Counted from the stretch's first letter, positions 33,361-46,339 are shown. The stretch: DNA of 64,000 bases from Puccinellia tenuiflora (GCA_012064385.1 QRDG01001525.1:372001-436000); one strand, 5' to 3'. Translations and numbers: made by a program. The notes: generated from the letters alone by a model not told the origin.

Positions 33361-33451
33361 CTTTCTCCGTCCCGAAAAGAATGTTATAAATTTCTCCATT
33401 TATAAATGTATCTATGGAGAAATGTGAGACATCTTTTTAGAACGGAGGGAG
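33361..33451. mobile_element. Stowaway-type MITE (91 bp)
   Basis: Ends CTTTCTCCGTCCC and GGAACGGAGGGAG-like (right end AACGGAGGGAG) form imperfect inverted repeats of the cereal Stowaway CTCCCTCCGT type. They are flanked by the TA duplication (33359-33360 and 33452-33453). The element lies about 130 bp upstream of the EMB2654 ATG. Confidence 0.82.
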
Positions 33452-33578
33452 TATTTTTATTCTTACGAGAATTCATCTGAGCCCTTGATTCGATAGAAAT
33501 AATACGGAGTAGTAAGATTGCCTTATCCGTAGAAATTCAACACATCCACAACGGTCAGGCTTGGCAGGAACAGCAGCA

Positions 33579-36500
33579 ATGTCTTCGGCTCCCCCTCCTC
33601 CGGCGCCGGCTTCGCGGTCGTCCAACCCGGAGGCGCCTCCCCGCGTCGTCCGCCCGCCGCCGAGGCGTCCCCCGAGGGCTCCTGGACCGCCGCCGTGGGC
33701 TGAGCGGCGGCCCTCCGTTTCCGTCGACTACGACCGCGGCCGCCGCACCGCCCGGGTCGAGGTGGACGGCGTCGGCGCCGAGGCGCTTCCTTCGCGGCAC
33801 CGCCTCCGCGTAGAGGGGAGCCGCTGGCAGAAGGACTGGAAAGTGTCCCAGGTCGCCGCGCGCGTGCTCGCGCTCCCGCCAGCCGACGCCCATGCCGTCG
33901 ACGCCGTGCTCAACTGTTGGGCCGGGCGCTTCGCGCGCCGTAACTTCCCGCTCCTTATTCGTGTGAGACACCTCCGCAGTCAATGTGTTCGATGAAATTA
34001 TTCTGTCTCTGACTCTCCGTGTTGGTTTCCTAGCTGTTCGATGAAATGAGTTGCCGGGCGTCCAATTTGGTTTATCATAGGTGTAAATGAAAAAGAAAAT
34101 GCTGCGACCATTTCAACTGTTGGCCATTAGGGTGTCTTGAAACTGTCTGTATGGGTGTGCGGGGAGCTAATTCGCTGTCTGTTTTGGACAAATAATTTAG
34201 TAATCTGATCATCTAGGTATTTTGTAACACCTGTCATTTCGAGCCTAATTCAAGCATTAAGATCTTGTATTATTTTCTAGTTCCATTGGTGTAGTGAGCA
34301 GTTTTCGCAAGTTGTCCTCCATGTCCATCGTTGCACGTATTAGCTAGTTCTATTCACTAGTGAGAATAACTATTGATTTTAAGGATTCTCGGTTGATCAT
34401 TTGTAACAGACTAACCGTGGGTTTTTTCATTGGGTTTCTCATGGCATTGTTTTTTTTTCTAAAATTTTCGGTAATTTAAAATTCTAGTTATTTATTTCAT
34501 GGGAAACAGTCATTACCATCTTTCTGCTCCAATATATACTTTGCCTCTTACTAGATATAGTGTGCTGTGGTTGCCCTTATGAGGCTCTTAACCACTGAAC
34601 CTACCAGTCACAGCCATCTTGTTAAGAAATCTCCCACCTCTGTAAATCCACTGACATAAAGCACTTACATAGTTTATATCACATGTAGGAAATCACATTT
34701 ACCGGGTCATTGCAACATTCTGTACATGTGTTCCGCTGGATGAAAAATCAGGAGAACTACTGTGCTCGTAATGACATTTACGGTATGATGATACGATTAC
34801 ATGCCAGACACAACCTGGTTGATCAAGCACGTGGCCTGTTCTTTGAGATGCAAGAATGGCGGTAAGATTTCGTTTAGCTACCTTTGTTTGTACCAAAAAG
34901 TCAACAAGTCATAACAGTTCTCATGTTACTTTTTCAATCAGTCTATGTACAGATCACTAGATCATATAACATTTTTGGACCATTCTATCTGTTCAGTCTA
35001 TGGATTTTTGACCTAACAATATTTACAGGTGCAATCCTGATGCTGACATATTCAACTCTCTAATCCATGCTCATGCTCGGGCTGGTCAATGGCGCTGGGC
35101 CATCAACATTATGGACGATATGCTTCGTGCTGCTGTTAGTATTGTTCTTTGAACCACAGATGTAATAATCATTGTATTCTGCATGTTCCGTTTTCTTCAA
35201 TATGAGTGGCTACATGTGTTTTTGTTGTTTCGAGTTGTACATTCCTAACTATGGTATTTAGTTTTACTCTCGTTATGGGAAGTGATAGAGGCATCATCTG
35301 GGTGGCACCAGTAATGTAATGTTTGTAGATAGATTGTTAACGATATATATGGAATTATGGATTAGTACCACTTTATTTTTGGTTTACAGTGTTATACTAC
35401 TCGTAATATCCATAGTTGGCCCTTGGCCTACCAGACTAAATCCATCATAGTACTAATTCACATATATCCTTAGCATCATATACAATGATGTACTATTGCT
35501 GGGATTCAACTGTATTGTTATTTAAGTTTATCGGGATGCACATTATCTCGACATACCTGTTGGAGTGTTGCCTTGTGTTTCTTGAATTTCATTGCTTATG
35601 CTAGGCTAGTGTTTCACTTAGAATCTCGCTTGCATTTTATCTGAATTATGAATTTTCAACTGTTTTTCTTTACTGAGGATATTGTAATGGCTGTGCTAGT
35701 ACTTCTTGCTGAGCAGTTGGTGCCGGAATACCTGCAATTGTCCACTGCAGCACTAGCAAATAATAATGAGCTATTGGTGAAAGGGGATCAACATCAATAA
35801 GATCACCATGAAATGAAATGCCAGTCTCGGTACATATATTCTACATAATGCAACCTCTAGATTGCTCTGGCAACTGCTTTGGCAATTACGACTTCTAGAA
35901 TACTTAACAACGTTCAGATAGTGATACCATGGTTGGCTGTCATAGTTGCGTTATTAATTTTATTCATCTGTTCTTCCTGCAGATACCTCCTAGCCGAAAT
36001 ACGTACAATAATGTGATAAATGCTTGTGGTGCTGCTGGTAACTGGAAAAAAGCTTTAGAACTTTGTAAGAAGATGACAAGAAATGGTGTGGGGCCAGACT
36101 TGGTTACGCACAATATTGTATTATCTGCATTCAAGAATGGATTTCAGTATTCAAAAGCCATAGCTTACTTTGATATGATGAAAGGAGCAAATATCACCCC
36201 TGATACTTTCACACTGAATATTGTCATCCACTGCCTTGTGAAAGTTGGACAGTACGGGGAAGCTATTGAAATATTAAACTCGATGAGGGAGAAAAGAACG
36301 CCTCCTCCAGATGTTGTTACGTATACTAGCATAATGCATTCTTATTATGTTTGTGGGCAAGTGGAAAATTGCAAGGCAGTCTTTGATATGATGGTTGCTG
36401 AAGGAGTTAAACCCAATATCGTGTCATATAATGCACTTTTGGGTGCTTATGCCTCACATGGTATGCATAGTGAGGCCTTGGGAGTTTTCAAGCTTCTGAA

Positions 36501-39475
36501 ACAAAATGGTTTACGACCTGATGTAGTTTCCTATACCACTTTACTGAATGCCTATGGCAGGTCTGGACAGCCTGAGAAGGCTAGGGAGGCCTTTAATGAG
36601 ATGAGGAAGAATTCATGCAAGCCAAACAAAGTCAGTTACAATGCACTTATTGATGCGTATGGATCGGCTGGGATGTTGAAGGAGGCCATTAGTTTGCTGC
36701 ATGAAATGGAGAAGGATGGCATTCCTCCAGATGTTGTTTCAGTAAGTACTCTGTTGACTGCCTGCGGTCGCTGCAGGCAAATAACAGAAATTGACACGAT
36801 TCTTGAAGCAGCAAAATCTCGAGGCATTGAACTTAATATAGTTGCTTACAACTCGGGCATTGGAAGCTATTTAAGTTTTGGAGATTATGAGAAAGCTTTG
36901 GAGTTCTACGCATCAATGATGGCTAGCAATGTCAATCCAGATGGTGTAACTTACAACATACTCATCAGCGGATTGTGTAAATTGGGAAAATATGCGGAAT
37001 CTCTTAAATTTTTTGAAGACATGGTGGACTTGAGAATTCCATTGACCAAAGAGGTCTACTCGTCCTTGATTTGTTCATATGCCAAACAGGTAAGTGTTGC
37101 TTTTATTAGCTGTCTAGCTGTCTCTAAAGGATTGCTATGCTAATGATGATTCTCATACAGGGCAAACTAACTGAAGCAAAATCGACTTTCAGCTCAATGA
37201 AAGAATCCGGCTGCCTCCCTGATGTTTTGACATATACTGTGATGATTCAAGTCTATAGTGATGATGGTAAGATCCTCTTAGGTTGAGATAACATTTAAAT
37301 AAATAGAACTGATCATGTATTTCTTATGAATCATAAGGGAGTTGGAGGGGCGCGTGGGACCTATTCAAAGAGATGGAAGGAAATGCTATACAGCCAGATG
37401 CCGTTATATGCTCATCCCTCATGGAAGCATTGAATAATGGAAGCCAACATGAAAGGGTCCTTCAATTGATGGAATTCATGAAGGAAAAATGCATCCCATT
37501 AAACCAAAAGGCTTATTTTGAGATAATAGCTTCATGCAGCATGTATGTGTATCTACTGTCTTAATTTGAACAAGCAGTTCTGAATTTGTAACTAGGTCTG
37601 TTATTACCTGAACTGTGTTTTCCCTCTGCTATTATGGTAATTAACTTGCTCTATATACATTTGGTTTGCGGATTTAATGGTAGAAACTTCCGGTAGTGTT
37701 ACATATATACTCATGGACAACATAACTTTTTAAATATCATGTTTGTTTATCAGGTTATTGTTCTAGTAAGTCGCAAGTAGCCCTGCTTTTCTTTTGAGCA
37801 GCCATGCCAAATTTACATTACGTTAAAAAAGATGCTGAACATACACCATTATTAATAAATGGAGACATAATAGAGTTGTATATTACCATATTTATTGAGA
37901 TAGCAGTATAGAACCTTCTTGCGGGTGGGGTCTCTCTAATTTGTGTTTGCTCAGTTTCTTTAATTGCCGATTTGATGTGTCGGTGCTGGGGTTATTGGAC
38001 AAGCCTTGTTTGTTTGCTTGCTTATTCTTCTCAGATGATAGTACAGTAACATTCTTCCCAAATTAACAAAACGAAAGCAATAATGGAATGTTAATTGTGC
38101 TAAACCTGTGGTATTATTTGTTATTTCCAATGTTGAGCACCGACTAATTTCATACGCCCATGCACGTATCTTGTGTTAACTTGTTATACAGGCTTTTCAT
38201 GCATTTAATAGTTGTTCAACTGTGTTGCTTGTTTACTTATCGATATTTTGCTTCCCTATAACAGGCTACGAGACTGGGAAACAGCAAGTGAAATAATTGA
38301 ACATTTGGATTCCTCACTCTCATCCATTTCCCTTGGGACACTAAACCATCTCCTATTTTTTCTTGGAAAATGTGGGAAAACGGAGAGCATGATGAAGGTA
38401 TAATTGGTCTCCATTATATAGCTGCCAATTCAGATTTTTTTTTGTTTCCAACTTCTGCTATGCAATGTGTGTACATAATTCAGCATCATTTCGTTTCATT
38501 GCTGGACCATCAATCTGCTATGTTATATGAACGAAAGTCAGTACTTGGTTGTTATGCCATTAATAGCATTCAATATTTTTCCTCAAACACAGAATCATTT
38601 AATATTTTTCTCTGTGCCATTTAAGAGGAACTATTTCTGTAAGATGACTTGCAGATTTGGTATGTCAATATTGCCTCTGCGGTACTAAATGGTTTTCTTG
38701 AATTTGAAGGCCCAAGTACCAATGCACATGTCATAGGTATAGTTCTTTGAAGGGACTAAAATTATTTATTTTAATTTTTCCCTCACGCAGCTGTTCTACA
38801 AGATGGTGAATTCATGCTCTCCTGTGGGCCTTTCTACGTATACGGTTCTGCTGAGAAATCTATTAGCTGTTGGGAAATGGAGAAAGTACATAGAGGTAAA
38901 AGGGGGTAATCATTGGCATTCACTAGGCAGCTGTATCACTTATGAATAAGAGCTGACTTCCATATCTGCTAGATTCGATTTGGATAACTGTAGTCTGACA
39001 ACATGATGGTCTGCTGTAGATATAGCTTATATGTTTGGTAACAGGGACTTTACTAATTTTTCTGCTTTGGCCTGTCTTTTTTTGCTCGTTGTAACCAATA
39101 TGTCATGTTGTGGCAACTGTGTCAAACGAGCGAGTTGACGGTACATTGAAAGATTTGCTTGTTTGACTTTTGCCTCCAGCAAACTATATAGTCCCCATAA
39201 AATGCTAGTTTGAGCGGAAGTTATATTAAAAAAATGATGGATGGTATTTTGTAGGTGCAAAACCTAATTCTTTCTCTCTTTTTTGGCACATGTAGGTTTT
39301 ACAATGGATGGAGGATGCTGGAGTCAGGCCAACACTATACATGTATCAAAGTGTTCTTCCATACATGTGGAGGGACAATAGCATGGACTACGTCAACCTT
39401 ATGCAAGAAAAAATAAGTATGATAATTCCTACTCTTAACTTTAGCAGAAGAAGTACGCTATTATTTTTAGAGTGA
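33579..39475 (+). CDS. EMB2654: EMB2654-type pentatricopeptide repeat protein, nine exons seen
   Basis: Exons by GT-AG and phase: 33579-33962, 34689-34861, 35029-35134, 35983-37089, 37161-37266, 37338-37542, 38265-38397, 38791-38895, and 39296 onward. If unspliced, exon 9 ends at TGA 39473-39475, giving 832 residues. The product has a proline-rich N-terminus, then KDWKVSQV and NCWAGRFARRNFPLLI, then P-class PPR repeats (ten in exon 4, such as DVVSYTTLLNAYGRSGQPEK) and a C-terminal KWRKYIEVLQWMEDAGV. The Arabidopsis homologue At2g41720 is a chloroplast P-class PPR protein needed for rps12 trans-splicing and embryo growth. A donor at 39417 would instead splice past a transposon to an unresolved last exon. 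The start is ATG 33579; the upstream in-frame TTG at 33561 is not an ATG. Confidence 0.9.
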
Positions 39476-40152
39476 ATTCCACTTTTTACCCTATATTTGT
39501 GATTTTGTGACACCAGTTACCCCATTTGATTTTGTGTGCCATGTTTTACCCCTTATTTGTAATGGTGTGTCAATATTTACCCCTTTTAATCCTTTACCTC
39601 GTTGCCCACTCGTGATCCTATGTGGACGCTGAATCAGCAATCCAGCTCGGAGGCGTAATTCACGTTCTTGTTTCCATCGCTAATTGAGCCAATTAAATCT
39701 AGCCCGCACCCAAATTCATATCCAGCCTGCACGTACCTGACTCTCCATGCTACTGCTAGTATTGTACACGGTTGATCTCCGCGGTGGCCGCTAACCCTAG
39801 AAACACATGAAGAGGAGTGGGGAATCGATCGACCGAGATCGTTCGCCTATGCCTTGAAGCGGTGCGGGCGTGTACTTGTGGAGGCCGAGCAGTACGTGCA
39901 GGCTGGGTTTGGATTTCAGTGCGGGTTGGGTTTCGTTGGCTCAATTAGCGAAGGGTGACGCCTCCGAGCTGGCTTGCTGATTCAGCATTTGAGATGACCG
40001 CGAGTGGGGCCGAGTTGTCATACGGGAAAAGGATTAAAAGGGGTAAATATTGACACAATGTTACAAATACAGGGTAAAACATGGCACACAAAATTAAATG
40101 GGGTAACTACTGTCATAAAATCACAAATAGGAGGTAAAGAGTGGAATTCACT
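39470..40152. mobile_element. Foldback or Mutator-like MITE with long inverted repeats
   Basis: GTGAATTCCAC at the left is matched by GTGGAATTCAC at the right. The inverted similarity continues inward for about 265 bp on each side: TACCCCATTTGATTTTGTGTG, CTGAATCAGCAA-CCAGCTCGGAGGCG, CGCTAATTGAGCC, CCAGCCTGCACGTAC. About 150 bp of loop remains. Flanks TTATTTTTA and TTATATTTT agree at 7 of 9 positions, consistent with a decayed 9-bp target duplication. It encodes nothing. Its left end lies against exon 9 of EMB2654. Confidence 0.78.
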
Positions 40153-41500
40153 TATATTTTTTATCATGCGATAACCTCTTTCTATTTTTTCTGTCATTTG
40201 TAACCTTGTTGAATGTGCGATTGATCAATACCTCAATTGATATTGTTATTGTTCTTGTTAGGCCTTTTCATTTACATGGTTTAACATTCTCATTTTCTTA
40301 ACTTTCATTTTCTGGGAAGTGATGTCTTTTTCGGATATTCAAGTAATCCAGATATTCAAAAACATAAAACGTTGATGCATTCAGTAATCCATTTGACAGA
40401 CTAGAATGAGATTTGAAAGAAATTCAGAGACTACTGAGTGTCTGAGTTCCGCCTTCTACTTATATGGGACACTTATTGTATTCTCGGCCTTTAAATCTTC
40501 CATCATCTCAGATTCTTCTTGAATGTCCATAATATATGAAGTGTGTCTAGTTACTCTTGGACGTGAAACAGCATGCATAGGGGTGTTAGTGTGATCTTAA
40601 CTTACCCTGCAAATACTCCGATCATGTCATGCATGATATGTGGACACATGGCATTTGAATAAATTGATCAGGAAATAGTGTTTTGGTCATCCAGCTTTCG
40701 AGAAACTGATGAGTGCGAACCAGTAAGCACTGACTAGTGCCGACCAGTACCCGGTTTGTTTTGTGACCTTCAGTTTAACTGTCTCATATGCAATTATTAG
40801 CTATTGAAATAGGTAGATATCCGCGTCAGTATATGTTGCAAGCCATCACACTTGAACCTTCTGAGAACGTGATCTTGGAGAAAATCCCACAAGAGAAAAA
40901 CTGGTTATTCCATTCTGTGGCCGAAATCTGGTCACATGCGGAACCAGATTCTGGAACCCTGTCGTCATCCTTTGCGCGACGATGTGCTCAAATTACTACT
41001 TGTATTAACCAAAAAGGAAAAAAAATTGTATCGAAGTTACTTTATTTTGACCTGTGATCCTTGTTCGTATGCAGCGTGAGCTAAGCTTGTGTGTTTCTGT
41101 TTGTCAAGTGACTTACGCTGAGCGTTGCACCTTTTGTATCTAAGTCTGTTCTGAATCACCAGATGCCTTGAGAGAGAAGATAACATGAGCCTCAGACATA
41201 TATGCATGCCAGTAATGTGAAGCAATTCCCTCGTGAAATAAGTGGATAGCACCGAACATAAAAGATGATGGTGAGTTTGTTCTCAGGAATGAATACTGCC
41301 TCCAGAAGGATTATCCAGGTAACATTGGGATTCATAGACCCAAAGTGTTTAAGGTTTTCTGCTAATCAGAACTGACATTTATTTTCCAGGTCAAGGTAAG
41401 GTCTAAATCTAGCCCAGCTAGGTGCCTCGGCCCACAATCTCACATTGGTCTAATGGTACAAGAGCATTGTAAAAAGATGATAGCATCCAGGAAAAGATCG
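40153..41500 (+). other. 3' region of EMB2654, last exon not resolved
   Basis: The sequence is intron-like, T-rich and without domains. If the donor at 39417 is used, possible exons are 41287-41320 (after CTCAG) and from 41390 (after TTTTCCAG). Both keep an open phase, but neither encodes recognisable sequence. The 89-codon frame at 40788-41057 shows no known domain. Confidence 0.35.
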
Positions 41501-41504
41501 GTTG

Positions 41505-41790
41505 CTGCTACATGGGTGATACTCTACTCGCTTGACTTCAAAAAGGTTGAATAGATTGCTTCTATCTAACTATCTTGGCAAGTACTTGACAAGTACCGGT
41601 CAAATCCTAAGATACTGCATTACGATTCACATTGTTTCTCTCAAGAAATACCTTATCATTCACTGTTGCTGCTACACTCTGCTCGCTTGACTTCTGAAGG
41701 GTTGAATAGGTTGCTTCTATCTTGACAAATGACAAGTACACGACAAGTACCGTGTCAGGATCCTAAAGCAGTGCAACTCTGCTTCTACAC
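41505..41790. repeat. Imperfect tandem duplication, offset 155 bp
   Basis: TCGCTTGACTTC, GGTTGAATAG, TTGCTTCTATCT and GACAAGTACC recur in the same order at about 41528-41610 and 41683-41765. No coding content is seen; probably non-coding 3' flank. Confidence 0.7.
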
Positions 41791-42009
41791 CATCAGTTTG
41801 TCAGTTAACGAACAGCTGCTGATGCTGGGCCTGAAGATCCAACGGTTCAAGTTGTTGTACCGTCTCACTTTCATTTAAGCAAACTGTTGTAATAAATCAC
41901 TCTTACTGCAGTGAGTGCAGCTTAATGTAATGACTCAAACATAATCACGGCTCCAACTTACTATAAAAGCTGGAGAGCAGGTGGATGGGCTGCGTCATAT
42001 GAATCTTTA

Positions 42010-43305
42010 TCTTTACCTAATAATAAAGTAAGAGTTGCTTCTCTCAAAATTTTCGTCCAACTTCTTTATTGCCCTTATTTTCGAAGATAATTACGGACAC
42101 TGCCACCTCTTATAAGTTGAAAAACGTTTCGCCTAATAACTGGGACGCCTCCGTTCTAAATCTTTTTCTTCCACGCTACCAGCCAGGCCGCTGTGCTCGT
42201 GAGCTCGTCGCCGCCGTACTGCAGGGCGAGCCTGCGCCTCAGCGCCAATACGCGCACCGCGCTACCCAAGCACGTCGGCAACGCAGCCAGGCCGTCATGC
42301 TCGTCGCCACCATGCAGCCAGGTCACCGCGCTCGTCGCCGCCGTTCTACAGGGCGACCCTGCTCCTCGCTCTCCTCCTCCCGCCCCCTCGCCGTCGCCCC
42401 ATCGCCCGCATCGGCCACGCCTTGACAAGCTGCTGAGTTACCTTGCCAATTCATTCTGGTAATGTCTGTTCGTCCGCGGCGGTCGCTGCCACGCTGGTCT
42501 CCACAAGGTCCATGACTTGGGTTTTCAATCGACAAATCGCACGGATGGACCTTCAGCGTGTCTCCAGTTTGAATGTTTGATGCCTTCACAGTGTTCGAGA
42601 TCTGGCAAAAAAGCTGGATATGAGCGTGTCTCCAGTTTGATGCCTTCACAGTGTTTACAGATCTGAGGAAAAAGCTGGATACACCTTCGTGGATGTATCC
42701 CGTAATGGTTTACGCTATTGTTCCTAAAATAATCTAGATAATGTATGTGTGCTGGAAAGAAGTCTGAATACTTTGTTGATTCAATCTGACAAATTGTCTA
42801 TTTACCCTGGATGCATTTTTTTTGAAGCAAAAACCGTAGAACAATTGTTCTACCCTGGATGCATTGCTAATTGAATCTGAAAAAATAGCACCAGAATTGC
42901 ATCTTCAAAAGTTGACTGAAATCTGTAGACGAAAATGCGGTGGCAAATAGCATATTGAAGAAATATAAGGTACATCTTTTAAAACGAAAAGGGACTACTT
43001 GACAAAATATTGACATAGTCCGGGATGTTTTTGGCAAAATTAACTGATGTTAGATCTATTCGTACTTACAAGAAATCAACAAATACATTTTGATCTCTAA
43101 TGTCAGTGCAAACCGAAGACACAATGTTTTAGAGAGCTTGCCACGCCACGTCGACATATAAAGAGTGAAATTTGACACTTTTGTTGGACATTTTTTTGGC
43201 TTAGGGTTACATTGGTCGATCGATTTTTTGACAACATTTTGATCGTGCCAATTTTCCATCCAAAAGTATATTTTTTCCGTTGCAACGCACGGGCATGTTT
43301 GCTAG
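42010..43305 (+). mobile_element. Non-autonomous Helitron (about 1.3 kb)
   Basis: The 5' end reads A|TCTTTACCTAATAATAAAG at 42010. The 3' end reads GGGCATGTTTGCTAG|T with CTAG at 43302-43305. A short hairpin, CCGTTGCAACGCACGG, lies about 12 nt before it. Both ends match the grass Helitron pattern, which inserts between A and T without target duplication. No Rep/helicase is encoded. A GC-rich block at 42170-42470, compositionally unlike the AT-rich rest, looks like a captured host fragment. Confidence 0.8.
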
Positions 43306-43330
43306 TAAACTCTAAAGTCCGTTCCCTCTT

Positions 43331-44440
43331 TTGTTGTCCCCCAAACCTCCTTTTCCTTGTAGCTTTACTGCTTTAGATGCAAATCCTCTGTTTTCCAGCA
43401 TATTTTTCGTCAGATATCTTGCTCATAGTTGCTGTGTCAGAGTAGGGTCCTCACAATTCCTATGGAGAATGGCTCACAACAGTTTGCCTCATCAGCTCAG
43501 CTTGCTACGTAGAGGGATGGATCTTGTAACAGACTGAATGAGGATAGCGGACACTTGTTCCTGCGATGCAAAATCTTTTAAATATTTATGGATAGTTTTG
43601 GGACTTCCCCAGACCCCACTGGTGGGGTCCTCTATGCACTGTCTATCTTTTATGGATAGTTTTGGGACTAGAGGAGGTGCGCCAGGAATTACTCGAGTGT
43701 AGTGGTTCACTGGAGATGATTGAAAAAATCGTGAAGCTGCAAAGGGAGAAAAAGCTTCTTGCCAATACACTGCTATTGTGGTTGTAGAAGGATAGAAACA
43801 AAGTTGTGGCAGGGGAGAAACGAAAATTCTGAAGATTCCTTGGTAATCCCGATAAACAGAACAGTGGCTGAATTCAAACAATTTTGTATGAAGGAGAGCA
43901 ACAAAAAACAGGCAGTGCAGCACACCTGGGGAGCTCCAACAGGGGATGAGCTGAAACTTAATGTTGATTGCAGCTTCTGTGTTAGGACTCACACTTGGGG
44001 TTGGAGTTTTATCGCGAGGGATACTAATGGCCATGCCGTGGGTGCAGGTGCAGATACTATCCCGCATGCGAAGCAGCAGCATGTTTGTCAAGCCTCTAGT
44101 GGGCCAGTTCATGGGGTATGAGCAAGATTCATGTCAAGACTGATTCCCAGAAGCTCCTACAATCCATCACGACCAATACCCAAGATCTCTCAATCAATGG
44201 CTATTTGTTTGCGAAATTAAATTCATCGCTAGACTGAACTTTACTAGTTTTTCAGTAAGCTTTTGCCCACGGGCATGTAATAATGTTGCAAAAGCTTTGG
44301 GACGTTTGGTGTGAGTCTAGGACACTGGTCCCCAACCATTGGCCAGACGGTGCTCTTGAGTTTGTACATGGTTTAGTGGCCAGTGACCTCACTGTGCTCA
44401 CCAGTTAATGGAAGCATGTGTTCCATCTAAAACAAAAGGT
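43331..44440 (+). pseudogene. LINE (L1-type) 3' remnant: RT zinc-binding and RNase H regions
   Basis: The frame-broken plus-strand sequence shows FLWRMAHNSLPHQLSLLRRGM, the plant zf-RVT region, at about 43462-43530. An RNase H region of the RVT_3 type follows: ELKLNVDCSF, WGWSFIARDTNGHAVGAGAD, then TDSQKLLQS, CPRACNNVAKALGRL and ASDLTVLTS before TAA at 44406. Several stops and frame changes make it non-functional. The sequence after the stop turns A-rich, as at a LINE 3' end. Confidence 0.72.
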
Positions 44441-44975
44441 GCATACTCGCTCCTAGGAAGCGCTGGCGCAGATAGCTGTAGAAGAGGAGTTGTTTGAGGC
44501 GGCGCAAGCACAAGCGCAGTAGAAAGAACGATTGGGATCTGGTTGCCTCAGGAGGTGCTCAACATCAATAGAAGGCTCGATCTTCAACATCAGTCAAGGA
44601 TCTGCATGGTAACAACTCAAAATTTACACATATGGTAGCACATCTTGGTCTGTCCATGAATCAAAAACCACCGCCCCCACGCTGTACCAGAGTCATCCTC
44701 CACGACGAGCGGAGTGGATTTCAGTACTCATCCACACAATTAGGCAAATCTCAGCCCAATCTTTGAGGAGGGACACCGCTCGTAACTCCCTCATCTGCTT
44801 ATCCCACACAACAAGCAAACCGTGCTTTCATATACACCAATTCAGTTGGGAAACCTGAGTCAGCATCCACTCCCTCACCCAAATTCCCCCCATCCACACG
44901 ACCCCTTAATCCCCAAACACTCAACATTCAAAATTCTCAGCCTTTCTCTACACCAGCAACTTCAACACCAAGTTC
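44441..44975. other. Unassigned sequence between LINE remnant and gag fragment
   Basis: No domain is recognised. The proline- and histidine-rich frame from 44822 resembles the low-complexity N-terminal part of some Ty3 gag ORFs, so this may belong to the fragment that follows. Confidence 0.35.
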
Positions 44976-45497
44976 ATGTGCATGAACTTCACACTTTTAG
45001 TATACTGCAATTTGCAAACCCATAAACCCACCCACGTGGATATTCCTATGCAACATCAAGCGCAACCATACAGTTATCCCTGCGCACCTCCTTTCCCCTC
45101 TAACACAAACCCCTATTACCCTTACCCATCTTATTACCCCCACCCATGCAAATGCCATATTACTCTTACACCAATCGCACAACACCAAACACCTCAACCC
45201 CAGCCAGTTTACCCACCCAACAGATTTCCAGAACAAAATGGCAGTGACAGAAACAGGCCAAACAACACCGTGGAGCAACACGCTGATATGAGGCCACACT
45301 ATCAACACCACCACCATTACGAGCCCTCTATCAGAACTCTGAGTATAGATTTACCTCCATTTCACGGAGAAAATGCTGCATGATGGATACAAGAGTGTGA
45401 AAGTATCTTTGAGCTAGCAGGAATTGAAACCGAACACACATTCAAATGGGCCTATGCACACATTCGAGGCAAGGCCAAGACTTGGCTTTCTAGTTAT
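44976..45497 (+). pseudogene. Ty3-type gag fragment
   Basis: A Pro/His/Tyr-rich leader ends in IRTLSIDLPPFHGENAA. An in-frame TGA (45381-45383) follows and then WIQECESIFELAGIETEHTF and AYAHIRGKAKTWLSS, a clear retrotransposon gag core. It breaks off exactly where the copia LTR begins (45498), so the copia element inserted into it or was joined to it. Confidence 0.68.
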
Positions 45498-46323
45498 TGT
45501 TGGGAAAATTGGGCACACCAAATTAACCCTTAATGGATTAGCACACAATTAACATGATATGAAAATACGCAGCGGAATAAGATGTAAACTTCAGCACCAC
45601 TTGTGTACTAACTCACGGATCGTTGCTCGTGTCGGAAGGAAACATGCATCAAACATATATGGAGCAGAAAGGACACTTCTAGCCTGCTCACAAGGGTAGA
45701 CAATGTCTATCCTAAAGAGAGAAGCTCGCTCCCAGGGGTAGACAGTGTCTATCCTAGGGAGAGAGATCTCAGAATAGCAGCAGAAATCAACACACAGGGA
45801 CACCAATACTTTTACGTGGAAAACCTCTCAACATGAGAGGAAAAACCACGGGCCGAAGCCACCCAAATCTTCTTCCACTATTATGAATGTGGGATACAAT
45901 AAGTTCTTCCCTAGAGAGCACTAGAGGATCTCATACAACAAGATTTAGGGCATAATAGATGGGGATTGGAACAATCTCACCAAAGATGGTGGAATCACAG
46001 CTTGAAGGAGACAAGGTGGTGGATCTTGACTTCACAACCTTGTGGGCATGACGCGTGCTTGATCTCAAGCTTCTTCCTTCAACTTCTTCTTCTTCCCTTT
46101 TCTCTCTTGGTTTTCTTCTCCAATGGAGGCTATACTGGATTTTCGTCACTCTACCTAGTGGTGCCTGGCTGGGAGGGTTAACATCCCCATCCATCATGTG
46201 CAAAGTCCATAATGACCCTGAGTCATAACCCTAATCGGTAGTGGGCTTCTGCACCTGTTTAGGCCGCCTGAAAGGCTTCATAAGGCCATCTCCTCACAGC
46301 CCACATGAGGAGGATTCCCAACA
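45498..46323 (-). repeat. 3' LTR (826 bp) of a truncated copia element
   Basis: On the minus strand the LTR starts TGTTGGGAATCC at 46323, directly after the polypurine tract GGGGGAGATT, and ends TTCCCAACA at 45498, giving 8-9-bp inverted ends. Together with the adjacent RNase H fragment it marks a 3' copia remnant in minus orientation. Confidence 0.82.
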
Positions 46324-46339
46324 AATCTCCCCCTCCAAC

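Noticed and set aside
35929..37143. Single-exon 404-codon PPR gene
   Set aside because: Its ATG is in an intron and its end reads into a GTAAGT donor; it is exon 4 of the spliced EMB2654 gene.
40788..41057. 89-codon frame as the last EMB2654 exon
   Set aside because: It has no similarity to the expected short C-terminus and no suitable acceptor in phase with exon 9.
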